This document shows, in pieces, positions 1-10,072 of a DNA stretch of 64,000 nt. The first letter of the stretch is position 1. Each line of letters opens with the position of its first letter. This stretch comes from Isoetes taiwanensis (Eukaryota; Streptophyta; Lycopodiopsida; Isoetales; Isoetaceae), in NCBI GenBank assembly GCA_021234155.1, contig JAJEKV010000004.1, positions 5,276,109 to 5,340,108 of the forward strand. The letters run 5' to 3'. Position numbers and translations under genes: made by a program. The notes under the pieces are model-generated. The model searched no databases, was not told where the DNA came from, and saw only the letters and a program-made list of their open reading frames with translations.

Positions 1-6
1 AAAAAG

Positions 7-2235
7 ATGGAACATCTAGGTTTTTGTCCACCGTGCAGGGTACCATGCTTGGCTGCTAAAGATGAAACCGTTATTAAGAGATCAGTTAGGTGGAATGCTC
101 AGGATGATGTATTGAATGGTTTCTGTGGGCTGAAACAGGACCATTTTTGTGACGAATGTTTTGTGGTAGAGGTTGGAGAAGGCGTTGAGGGCTTCTCAAA
201 TATAAGTAGAGCCTATGATGAATGTGCAATTGCACATTATGCTCATGTGATAATAGTGAACCCTCTACATCCTAAGCTACCTCTACTTGTGCTAGCAATT
301 CAACTAACTTGCAAAAAGTTCGATGCAAGTGCTATTGCAGACCAATGGCAGCATATACAAGTTTTATGGCAGAAAAATGTCGAGGGAGTTCTTGGCCCTT
401 TAATTGGCCATGCTAGTGATGGTGATGGTAGGAGACGAAAATGTATGTTTGAAGATTATTGTAATCCCGATTCCTCATTTCATATTCCATGGGCAAGTTG
501 GGTTTTAAAGGGGAAACGTAGAAGTGACGGAAGTATTATCGGTTTGCATGATCAAGATTACATATATAATGGTAAGAAATTAGTTAACGCCCTTGATAAT
601 GCTTCAAGGCGACTTTACTTGGGAAAATGGTTGGTCACCTTAAACGATATTTGGGTGGTTTTTGAGACATTTGGGAAGGAACACGAATTAGAGCTCGGTG
701 ATGTGAAGCGGGTGGATCGTCAAAATTGGGGAGCTGCACAATGACTTGCAAGTCGTAGTGTTCAGAAATGTCTTAGATTTTTGAGAGAAGAGAACAGCAC
801 CAAAAGAGAAAATAACCTTGGAACAGAAATCTATCTCAGGGTAGTTGCGTTATACATAGATATTTTCTTATCCCCACACAAGGATCTGGCAGCCCGAGTG
901 GAAGCTGCAGCGACAGTTGCCTTCTTCTTTAGGTAAGTTTTTAGTTGTTGACGTGCTCTTTTAGAAGTCATTTATAATGTGTTCTTTCCTTTACAAACCA
1001 GATTGTGGAGATTGTGGTTGGTTAATCACCCTGTTTATTTTGTGAAGGAGAATTTCGTCAGCCAGCAAACTTTTATAGATACGTGGTGTTATTGGTAAAG
1101 TATTTTAGAGATTCTTTTCCCAAACTAGCGGTTCCTCTTGACTTAACGGGCAACGACTGTTGTGAAAATTTCTTTTCTAAAGTAGGAGATATGGTTGGGA
1201 ACGAGCGTAGTTATGACGGAGCAGACCTTCTCCATAGTGCAGGGGCATTGAACAAAGTAGCTGAATATCAAGCACAAGCTGATTTGCTTTTTCCCAAAGC
1301 ACACACAAAGATGGAAAGTATCTGGGCTAAGTTAGAAAGTCTGTTTGCTGGTCGTGTTCCTCTTGAAGAAGCTGATCTGGCAGATTATAGGGGTATGGCT
1401 ATAGATGAACTCATTATAGGATTGCTAAAGGTAGGATTTAGAAATGCACAATCTCTTTGCAAGGATTGTGGAATGGAGCCAAAGGCGGGTGCTGAATGGT
1501 GGGAAGAACCTTGGTTGCAAGAGAAATTCTTCCAGGTTGCACATGAAGTGGCTGATGCAAGTCCAACCATCGACGAGTGTGATGAGTATGAGCCGCCACC
1601 TGCCTCACGCATCGAGGATGACGAGGTTGCAGCTGATCAATCCCAATTGAGGCATGTATTTGACGAGATGGTAGACTCTGCATAAGGATTAAAGCATAAG
1701 GTGCAACATCATGTGATGATGGATGAGAATGCTATTTGCAAGAGCACATTAGTAAGTCAACTCAATGGCAATCCATGGATTGTCAAAGAACAGATTGACC
1801 AAGGTTAAATCTAGGTTTTTGAAAAGTGAAGGGTCTATTGAGATTGATGCACGAACGAGCTTAGGTATAGGCAGTGATGCAGCTGTTTACTTTGAGATTG
1901 AAGTAGGACAAGAGAGAAATAGAAGAAGTGCAAGGCTTGAGAGGAAAAACCAGAAGACCTTGAAGTCTGCTTGGTATATTGGTCGGGTGCTTAGCATGAG
2001 GAAGAAGATTAGTAGGTCATGGAAAGAGACACGTGAGCCTATTGACTTGGCGAATAGGCCGTCTTATCTTGTCGAGGTGAACATAGCTTGGTATAAAGTT
2101 TGTGATCAGGTGGCTGGAGATTCCCGTCAATGGTACACATATGACTTGCTGGAGAACCAAATCATAGAGTTAGAAAGTGTGATTTCCCTTGCCAATTTAA
2201 AATTCAGTTCTTCTAATAACAAATATGCATTCTAG
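7..2235 (+). pseudogene. Decayed DDE-like transposase gene (eukaryotic DNA transposon)
   Basis: Three coding blocks in one direction appear to be parts of one long transposase-like protein. The first (7-744) ends at an in-frame TGA, but the same frame continues to about 932. A probable intron follows (GTAAGT donor at 933, AG acceptor at 1000-1001, 69 bp). The reading then shifts frame near 1083 into a block ending at 1685 that contains a D-C-C-E-N-F-F-S stretch, which resembles the C-E-x-x-F segment in the C-terminal half of large transposase-like proteins known to me from invertebrates. The block 1765-2235 is basic and ends with a conserved-looking tail (NRPSYLVEVNIAWYK). No zinc finger or terminal inverted repeats were found, and the N-terminus may lie left of the window. 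The superfamily (P/THAP9-like or another) is not resolved. Stops and frame breaks indicate an inactive copy. Confidence 0.5.
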
Positions 2236-2601
2236 AATGGGACTCGCATGAAACCAACAAACCGCCCGAATACCAAAGGACTTCCTTAACAAACTAGGAT
2301 CGAGGGCGAAGGTCACAGGATGAAGGCTAAAGGCCGAGAAAGGACAGCATGAAAGAAATGCCAAATTGGCCAAACCAGGCAGGAAGAAGCCCCTCCCCTG
2401 CCTGGAAACAATTCAAAGAGAATAAGGTACTGCTGAAAGACTTAGACTTGCTTCTCATTCATCTCAGCAGATTTTCTACAATGGTGGATAGTGGGTAGCC
2501 GCACACATGCGAACTACCCATAAAAAATAAAGGGAAAATCCAATTATATCATTTGGACCCCAACAAAATACAATGCTAATAGAGACTGGGCTAGTGTACC
2601 T

Positions 2602-2680
2602 GCCGAAAGCTTATCACCGGGATTAAAAAACCCCGCCCTTTCGGGTTTTCGAGGAAAAACCCTAGTGATAAGCCTTCGGC
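2602..2680. repeat. Foldback (hairpin) element copy 1
   Basis: About 21-bp near-perfect inverted arms (GCCGAAAGCTTATCAC at the left, GTGATAAGCCTTCGGC at the right) enclose a core of about 38 bp containing an ACCCCGCCCTTTCGGGTTTTC stretch. The core, in reverse complement and with few differences, recurs at 7803-7842 inside different arms. This suggests a small multi-copy foldback/MITE family or a shared terminal motif of a larger repeat. Confidence 0.6.
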
Positions 2681-3969
2681 AAGGGGCTTGGACAAACGTA
2701 AGGCATAAAAATCGCTCACAAAACCCACGAATGGAAAAGTCGAAACAGATGCCGCTCGCGAACCTGTACCTGCACATCACCAACAAAACAACAAGACAAA
2801 ACAAACCTCCCAGAGTGGAGGGGCTGATTACGCGCGTGCCACGCGATAAAAATACAATAACAAAGAAGGGGGTTCAAAGAGAATAAGGTACTGCTGAGAG
2901 AAGAGGAAGCGCCGATGAGAAGTCGAAGCAGAAACGCGCCTAAAATAGCGAACTCCCAACCAGAACGGGCATGCGTCGCCCGCATGCATGCAAAACATGC
3001 ATGCTCGTCCCATTCTAGAATGGCGATCCGATGTCTCGTATCGATGGGATTGTCTGAAAGTGACAAGACAAAGTTTGATGAGTTTGTGAATTCTCGTAAG
3101 TAATATCTTTGCCACAACTTGCTTTTGGTGAATAAGCTAACTGTTTGAACATTTTGCAGAGGCCAAAGGGAAGCGTCCAGCATGTAATGATTAAGATTAA
3201 GACCAAGAAAGGTAGTTTGTTTTCACGATGATATATTCTTGTTACTATAATGATATCAAATTTTATTTGCTTTTCATTTGCTAGTCATTTTGCATGTTGT
3301 TGCTCCTCAGGTTGCAGGTTCTAAGCTTCACAGTTATACTGATTTTTAGCTTCCCTAGCATGGCTGCATGCGGCTCCAGTTTATAAGAAAATACTTGTAT
3401 GTTTGTTTGCAAATTGTATAAGTTCTGCAGCTGGGCATATGACAAAGTTCAGCATGTATTACAGTGTCTGCATGTGACAAATTACAGCAGGTATAATTGA
3501 CAACATGATGATCTCAAGATCGCTCCCCCAATGGACCAAGAATTCTGACCTTCAAACTAATAGTTCAATTAAACCAATGTTATTCAAATGTGAAAATTTG
3601 ATCTTGAAAAAACGTTCCAAGTGCAACCCTTAAAAGAACTAGAAAATAATTAACTAAATCCTTTTAGTGGGTGGCAAAGGGCCGTTGTAAGCATGTATTT
3701 GTAATTGACGGCAATGGGATTAGAAAAATGTATAGATGCAATTGGTGTTGGGGTGTCACGAATATGAATATTGGATTTCTATGAATACTTTCTATTTGGT
3801 CTATAAGTTATTTGACTATGTGCGAGACCATGTGTTAACTTTCCTCTTAAGGTTCAAGAACTGACCAATTCACAAGGCAATAAATAAGCCAATGGTTCAC
3901 GTGATATGTTTCACCTCGAGGGTTATGATTGTCCTTCGTCCCCAAGTTAAGCCCGAGTTAAACCTTAAA

Positions 3970-4210
3970 CCTACTTAATACTCAACCCAGTCAATCAAGT
4001 AGTCAACTATATACACAACCCCTACACAATTTGATTGAGGGCACTTGTGGACGGGCTTGTAGCGACTTATAGATGAGGCCTGTCTAAATTTATGAAACTG
4101 ATTATAAAAATATGGTAAGGGGTTTGGTTGAATTTAAAAAATTCATTGTACAAATATGGTAGGGGGTTTGAAGGAATTTATAGAACTCAGCGTACGTATA
4201 TGGTAGGGGG
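3970..4210 (+). repeat. Dispersed repeat, copy A
   Basis: The segment contains ATTTGATTGAGGGCACTTG, then a GGACGGGCTTGTAG stretch, then several 'ATATGGTAGGGGGT'-like phrases. A diverged copy lies on the opposite strand at about 31200-31445. Neither copy has a coding frame. It is probably an old transposon or LTR fragment. Confidence 0.5.
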
Positions 4211-4458
4211 TATATCTAGAGTTTCTAAAAAATTCCGTATAAGGGGATTTTTTTTCTAGTTTTTTAACCGTACAAGGGCCTTTTTCTTTAACCCTGTGCA
4301 CGCACAAGCCATATAGACCTTACATTAGTTGCACCCCCTGGGTCTGAGCCCTCGACTGGTGTTCTGGGAAGGGACGAACATTTATATAAGTGCTCTTCAT
4401 TCTTGTGGCCGATTATCGGTGTCTCCTCACAATATCATTTTCTTTCCTTGCCCATTGC

Positions 4459-4463
4459 TTCCC
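4459..4463. repeat. Target-site duplication (left), gag-only LTR element
   Basis: TTCCC lies immediately outside the 4464 LTR edge and is repeated at 7367-7371 immediately outside the other LTR. A 5-bp duplication is the size made by retrotransposon integrases. Confidence 0.75.
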
Positions 4464-5068
4464 TGATACACTTTAAGGAGGTTTAAAGATGCTATCCACT
4501 TAGTTCAACAGTTAAATAGATCAAAAACAGAAGAAAAAGTCTTATAGCAGCTCAACTCAAGAACAAAGGTACTTGGTTTCCACAACCAAGCTATGGAGCA
4601 TCCAGTTTCCACCCAACCGGATCCAAAGATTAAGGCAATTCCCAAGGGATTTAGGGCGAAAGGAATTGATCAAGGCCTATTTCCCTTCAACACAAGATCA
4701 ATCCGTTCTACAACAGCTTTGGGCTTAGATAGATTCAATCACACCCGTATTCAATCTCAGGCTTCAGATATCAGCAATCAGGGCAGACCCAGAGAATCCC
4801 GCCTGCAAGACCCTAAGCGCAGTCAGACAATCGCAGGTCGGATCGGATCTGGAAACAGTGGTCTGGAACTGAGTCTCTAGAGTCGGAAGTGGAACAACGA
4901 TGCATAGGCCGGGTTGCTAGTGCCAGAATGGCTGACAGAGGTCTTCTGCTTCCCCAATTTGTGCCGACAGTCCCTTCCTTTAACAATTCTTGTAACCATT
5001 GGTATCCCTATGCCCCATTGCCTTAATCTCTTGCTTTTGGATCACTCCCCCTAGCATGCTCCATATCA
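4464..5068 (-). repeat. 3' LTR of gag-only element
   Basis: The 605-bp LTR begins (minus strand) TGATATGG and ends GTATCA. It is clearly similar to 6755-7366, with scattered substitutions and small indels, so the insertion is not recent. Open frames inside it (for example from 4593) are LTR sequence, not genes. Confidence 0.85.
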
Positions 5069-5215
5069 ATCCATCCCTTCTTAAAGAATATCGTCCGCGA
5101 TCTTTCGAATGCACTTCAGATGGTCCATCCCTTCTCAAGGTAATTGCTCCCAAATCAAATTGCGTCGAAGGGTTCCTTAGTCCTGCAAACTTAAGAAACA
5201 GTTATGGATATCCGC

Positions 5216-5347
5216 GTACTTCCGCAGTACGATATATCCTTGTACCTCCGCGGTACATTATTATCTTTTGTACCTCCGCAGTACTACTTGATTGTATCTC
5301 CATGATACAGTATCTCCACGATACCAACCATTGTATCTCCGCGATAC
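5216..5347. repeat. Array of six 15-nt stem-loop units with co-varying stem
   Basis: Six units lie at 5216-5230, 5242-5256, 5270-5284, 5294-5308, 5310-5324 and 5333-5347. Each is a 4-bp stem with a 7-nt loop. The first three have GTAC...GTAC stems and the last three GTAT...ATAC stems, so stem positions 4 and 12 change together (C-G to T-A) and pairing is kept in every unit. Spacers vary from 1 to 13 nt. The array sits between the gag stop and the polypurine tract, in the element's 3' untranslated region. Confidence 0.85.
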
Positions 5348-5521
5348 TGATGTAATTTTTGTCAGGCCTGTTGTGCTACAACCACAATTACCATTCTTCA
5401 AAAATTTACATCAAATGCACCATGCTTATTTAATAGTTTAATTTTCATTCCACACAAAAAATCAATATACAAATCAAATTTTACAAATCTTACCCTAAAG
5501 AGATGTAAATTTTTTACTATT

Positions 5522-6717
5522 TTACCCCATAGTTCCCATTTGGAGCCACCTCCATTCTTTGGCAATAGCCTTTGCCCATTCCTCATCTTGGAAGCTTACA
5601 CCTTTCTTCCGCTCATCAGCAGCTTTAGAGGTCTCAGGTATATCCTCCGGGTTGGGACCTTCAATAGCATGCATTTGTACACCCCTTTGAGGTTTAGGTG
5701 GCTCAACTTTTGTGACCCCCCCTTCTCCAAATGAACAATCCCTTAGGAAATGCTTTCCTCCACATCTATAGCAACCTCCCTTCGGTTCCTTAGTTTCCTT
5801 CCGCAGTCTACCTTGACTTCCCTCTTCTCGCTTCCTTTCGAAACCATTACCGTTGCCGTTATTCCTCTTCTTCTTGAAGTTTCTGGAAGATTCCTTACTT
5901 CCGTTTTTCTCTTTTGTGCTCTTTTTGTCCTCTTGATCTGAAGTGTCTTCATCCCAAAAATCAAATTTCCTAGATTTTGGAACTATTTTCCGCTCCACTG
6001 CGGATGCTAGTTTTATAGCTTCATCTAAATATTTGGGGTGAAATATTTCCATCTTCGCATAGATATCGTCCCTACATCCGCTGACATATTTTCTCAGAAG
6101 CTCTTTCCCATCCAAATTCCTTATTAGTGCCGCTAAATGAGTGAATTTGGAAGTGTAGGACTGACTACTCTCAGTTTCCCCCTGTTTCAGACGATCCCAT
6201 TCCCTACGTAGCTCACTCTGATAGTTAGAGGGTAAATAATGTGCTTCAAATGCCGTTTTGAAACTTTCCCAATCATTGATTCTGGGATCACATTCTCGTC
6301 TGCCTTGCCACCATGTTTGAGCTTGATCTTTTAAGTAGGTGTCCATGGTTGCAGTCTTTCCACATCTGTTGCCTGCACATGTTCAATAAACTTTTCCCAC
6401 TGGCTGATGAAACTGACAACCTTGACAGGCTTTGTCTTTCCCCCTTTGAAAGACGGCATGTCTGCTTTCTCTAACCATTTTCTCAGCTTAGGTGGCGGTG
6501 GAGGAGTTACTGGTGGAGGACCATTAGGCAGAGGAGGTTGCAAAGGTTGCAAATAAATATCTGGGAGGAAGCGGTATAAGATAGACAGTAGTTCCACTTG
6601 CCTGTCATACTGTTGCTGATTACTAGGCATAGGCAATGCTAACTGGGATGCAATGTAGCTGGCATTAGACAAGGCTTGCTGATATTGTGCTTCAGTAACA
6701 TTGAAGCATTGGGCCAT
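5522..6717 (-). pseudogene. Retrotransposon Gag (frameshifted)
   Basis: Gag would coat the element's RNA in a virus-like particle. The first part (6717-6331) starts MAQCFNVTEAQYQQ and has a proline-rich middle. The second (from about 6346 to 5522) is a typical plant Ty3/gypsy-type capsid region (QAQTWWQG, then SYTSKFTHLAALIRN), a lysine/arginine-rich linker, and a zinc knuckle C-Y-R-C-G-G-K-H-F-L-R-D-C. That is CX2CX3HX4C, one residue shorter than the usual CX2CX4HX4C. The two parts are out of frame with each other and overlap near 6331-6346, so a frame break has split the gene. About 400 residues in total, a normal size for gag. No pol follows it. Confidence 0.8.
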
Positions 6718-6740
6718 TGATCAGATATGAGGATCGATAG

Positions 6741-6752
6741 GCTCTGATACTA
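6741..6752 (-). other. Primer-binding site (initiator tRNA-Met type)
   Basis: The minus strand reads TAGTATCAGAGC two bases after the 5' LTR edge. This differs at one position from the usual plant TGGTATCAGAGC primer site and fixes the element's orientation. Confidence 0.8.
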
Positions 6753-6754
6753 CT

Positions 6755-7366
6755 TGATACACTTTAAGGAGGCTTAAAGATGCTATCCACTTAGTTCAAC
6801 AGTTAAATAGATCAAAAACAGAAGAAAAAGTCTTATAGCAACTCTGCTCAAGAACAAAGGTACTTGGTTTCCACAACCAAGCTATGGAGCATCCAGTTTC
6901 TACCCAACCGGATCCAAAGATTAAGGCAATTCCCAAGGGATTTAGGGCGAAAGGAATTGATCAAGGCCTATTTTCCTTCAGCACAAGATCAATCCGTTCT
7001 ACAACAGCTTTGGGCTTAGATGGATTCAATCACAATCGTATTCAATCTCAGGCTTCAGAGATATCAACAATCGAGGCGGACTTAGGAGAATCCCACCGCA
7101 AGACCCTAAGCCTTGATCAATGGACAATCGCAGGGTCGGATCGGATCTGGAAACAAGCCGATGCAGGCGAGTCTCTGGAGTCGGAAGTGGAGCAACGATG
7201 CATAGGCCGGGTTGCTGGTGTCGGAATGGCTGACAGAGGTCTTCTGCTTCCCCAATTTGTGCCGACAGTCCCTTCCTTTAACAGTTCTTGTAACCATTGG
7301 TATCCCTATGTCCCATTGCCTTAATCTCTTGCTTTTGGATCACTCCCCCTAGCATGCTCCATAGCA
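6755..7366 (-). repeat. 5' LTR of gag-only element
   Basis: The 612-bp partner of 4464-5068. It begins TGCTATGG and ends GTATCA on the minus strand and is followed outside by the TTCCC duplication (7367-7371). The open frame 6884-7324 is LTR sequence shared with the frame at 4593 and not a gene. Confidence 0.85.
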
Positions 7367-7371
7367 TTCCC

Positions 7372-8008
7372 CCCTACTCGCCCTTATATGTTGTTTGAGT
7401 TCATTTTGTTTTCCATGTTTTTTCCCGTTCCAATACTGACCATATTGTCTTGCACGGTATTGATGTAATGATGTTTCTCTACAGATATGGTATTGCTTTA
7501 TCCCACCCGATGGGGTGATGCGGTTTATTTCCACCGTGAAGGTGACACTATTTTCTTTTCCATCGCTTAGTGCCATTTTTCTATACATCATCCGTACTAA
7601 TCTCTCACATTGTTCGTTTGTCATTGTTTAGGTGGTCGCTTCTCCACCATGCCCATTCTTCTTCTCTCTAACCATCTTTATCTGTTTTACTAGTTTCAGG
7701 TATTTTACCAGCTACGGGGTTCACTCACTCTTGCGTCCATTGTTGCTTCACTTCATTTGATTCTCCAGACAACCATCAAGGTTGTTGGCGACTATTTCTC
7801 ATTAGGGTTTTCCTCGAATACCCAAAAGGGCGGGGTTTTTCATCCCCACGAGAAGTTTTCGCCAATGCCTTATTATTGCCTAAGCATACTTTATTATTTC
7901 CTTTTCTTGTGGGGTAGCTCGACATTGTTCCTATGGTCAGCTCTCCACTCATATTATTCACACATTGTATACTGCTGTTGTGATGAATGACAAGCCTATA
8001 TCTGATTT
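7372..8008. other. Intergenic, with foldback copy 2
   Basis: No recognisable gene; the short frames on both strands have no domain. The only structure I see is the foldback at 7785-7865. Confidence 0.5.
7785..7865. repeat. Foldback (hairpin) element copy 2
   Basis: Arms beginning TTGGCGA on one side and ending TTCGCCAA on the other pair imperfectly over about 22 bp. The core (about 7803-7842) is a near reverse complement of the core of the hairpin at 2602-2680, while the arm sequences differ. Confidence 0.55.
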
Positions 8009-8702
8009 TTGCGTTCTTTTGCGAGTCCCTTAACCGGACATGGAAGGCTTAGACATACAAATGTCAAAAACATTGGAATGATGATCAAACAAGGCCTATT
8101 GAAGTCTTCTGATAGCAAAACAGAAAAGTACACTTATAAAGGATGCATGTTAGGAAAAAACAACAAGCTACCTTTTTCCAGACCAAAAAGAAAATCTAAG
8201 GAAATCCTTGAAGCGGTTCACGCTGATCTATGTGGACCATTAAATGTTATAGGGATGTCTAATAAGAGTTATTTTATAACTTTTATGGATATTTTTAGCA
8301 GAAAAACAAGGCTGTGCTGCTTGAAGACAAAGGACTTGGCACATGCGAACTTGCCGAATTTTCTTTGGGAAGAAGCTGTCAAGGCAATTGTGCAAATTCA
8401 ATATATTTTGCCATCAAATAGCATAAACGAAAAAGCCCAAAGGAATGTGGTCAGCAAGAATAGCAAGCTATGAAAAAATTAAGGTCTACGGTTGGCTAGG
8501 CTATACTCATGTTTCTGAAGAAATAAGGCTAAAATTGTATGATCGATCAAGTATAACCTGTTTGGTTGGCTATGATGAACAATCAAAGGGGTTTAGAATG
8601 TACAATCCAGCAAAAAGAAACGTTATGATAAGCAAAGATATTACTTTTGTTGAAGAAGAATTGTATAGGCCAAATGTGAGCAGAAACTCCACAAGTAAAT
8701 AG
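8009..8702 (+). pseudogene. Ty1/copia polyprotein remnant
   Basis: The first frame (8009-8473) carries a GAG-pre-integrase-like stretch (GRLRHTNVKNIGMMIKQGLL), the zinc-domain tail C-M-L-G-K, and the start of the integrase core (HADLCGPL, then YFITFMDIFSRK). It then jumps directly to a later part of the integrase region (LPNFLWEEAV), so most of the catalytic core is deleted. A second, out-of-frame block (8445-8702) continues with typical copia sequence (KVYGWLGYTHV, then YNPAKRNVMISKDITFVEE). No reverse transcriptase follows and no LTRs were found. It is a dead fragment. Confidence 0.8.
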
Positions 8703-10060
8703 ATAAGACAACTGCAGTTAATGATGATATAAACGAGCATACAGATGTTACAAAGGAAAGGTTGAAAAAGAATATAAACTAGGATGAAGCGAATAGAGAA
8801 CTTTACATGGAAGTCTCAGACGAGAATCATTGCAACGAACAAGCTGACCAAGGTTGACCAAGATAAAAAAGCCCAATGCATGTGACAGTAGGTTGGAAAA
8901 TCCAGCAAGAACTCAAGAATCGACATCCTAGCTATGTTTCTTCTTCATAGTGCCCTAAAAGGCCATCCATCCCCACCTAAATCGACACTGTAAAAGTTCA
9001 ATTTTCTGAGCGCAAGAGTTGGGGCTGTTACGACCGCGAGAGCTGAGGTTGCTAAATGAGGCTCAGGGTCAGTAGGCACGGCCACATGTGAGGTTTTAAT
9101 ACCCCCCTCCATATACGTTTCCCCATATGGGAGAGGAGGGGGCCTCCAAAAAGAGATGGCCTCCCAAAATGTTAACTAGATTGTTATAGATAGTATTTTT
9201 ACGTCATGCCACATTGGCAGCGTCCAAAAGAAAGAGAGACCAAAAGAAAGGGTACCCAAAACTCACCTCCGTATCAAAGTCGGGGGGCTCCACCCCTAAA
9301 ATTTGAAAAAGGAGGAAGGGGTACCTAAAAAGAGGTCATGTGGCCGTGCCTAGTTTCCATGATCCTCAAAATGCTTGGAAGCCGGAGCGCAACAAAACCC
9401 ATTTCCATGTCTCCTTTGAACCCCCTTGTTGTCTATGTGGCTAGGAATTGCCATGGGCTTTCGAGAAGGGGGGCTATGCCCCTAGCTAGGCTACTGCCGA
9501 TGAGATGAGCCTGTACCATGGAAGATATACTCTCCTATGGTCTTCCACCGACATCTTCTTACACGAAGGGTAAGCTAGAAGTTGCATCATAGAAAACATG
9601 CACTCCAAAATGCCCTGACTTGGGCGCACGTGGTCACGCCAGGTCGAGTCCACGATGCCCTCGTAGAATTAGAAACACAGCTCGAACTTTTCATCACCTT
9701 CACGGGGTCAACAAGATACCTTTCCACAATTGGAGTATGGATACTATGGAAGCCAGAGTAGAAGCCAACAACTGCCAACAACTATCATCGTTGTTTAAAG
9801 AAATATAGGGTACGGACATGAATTTAAATAGGTAACCGGATTGGAAGCGCAGAGAACACATTAAACTAATGACATCATTCTGTTGGAGCATTCGTTCTTC
9901 TTCCAAGTTGATACCATTGAGACCAGTACACAAAAAGCTGCAAGCCAAGAGGAACGGTAAGAGGACAACACGTTTCTGTTTTTATGAACTCCCAGCATTA
10001 TTGATGCCTCAAGGACGGGTTCAAACGGGCATCGTTGATTTCATATTTCTTATATAAAGG
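8703..10060. other. Intergenic with MITE
   Basis: No gene recognised. It contains the MITE at 9073-9352. Short frames at 9587-10057 on both strands show no domain. The stretch 9950-10060 leads into the PPR pseudogene and may include more of its decayed 5' part. Confidence 0.5.
9073..9352. mobile_element. MITE with TA target duplication
   Basis: A perfect 14-bp terminal inverted repeat (GGCACGGCCACATG at 9075-9088, its complement at 9337-9350) is bordered on both sides by TA. The 276-bp body has no coding frame and includes a smaller internal palindrome around CCATATACGTTTCCCCATATGG (about 9108-9135). A TA duplication is typical of Tc1/mariner-type (Stowaway-like) elements. The transposase family cannot be proved from the ends alone. 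Confidence 0.75.
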
Positions 10061-10072
10061 GAGTTTGCGGAT

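Larger units (their letters stand above)
2236..4458. other. Intergenic AT-rich DNA with repeats
   Basis: I see no convincing gene. The stretch holds a foldback element (2602-2680) and a dispersed repeat (about 3970-4210) that recurs in inverted orientation near 31.2-31.4 kb. Open frames at 2544-3206 overlap on both strands, have no recognisable domain, and look like chance frames in and around the foldback. Confidence 0.5.
4464..7366 (-). mobile_element. Gag-only LTR retrotransposon (non-autonomous, complete ends)
   Basis: Two about 605-612-bp direct repeats (4464-5068 and 6755-7366) with TG...CA ends on the minus strand flank a 1.7-kb interior. Reading the minus strand, the 5' LTR is followed after two bases by a primer site matching plant initiator tRNA-Met (11 of 12 bases of the usual TGGTATCAGAGC) at 6741-6752, then a gag frame. 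A purine-rich tract at about 5069-5083 abuts the 3' LTR. TTCCC is duplicated on both sides. There is no protease, reverse transcriptase or integrase, so replication would need enzymes from another element. The gag has a frameshift. Confidence 0.85.

Noticed and set aside
2716-3206. Overlapping frames on both strands, up to 155 codons
   Set aside because: They overlap the foldback element and each other, with no domain or codon pattern supporting translation.
4593-4880. Apparent ORFs beginning MEHPVSTQPDPK at 4593 and 6884
   Set aside because: They lie inside the two LTRs and differ by frame-disrupting changes, so they are LTR sequence and not a gene.
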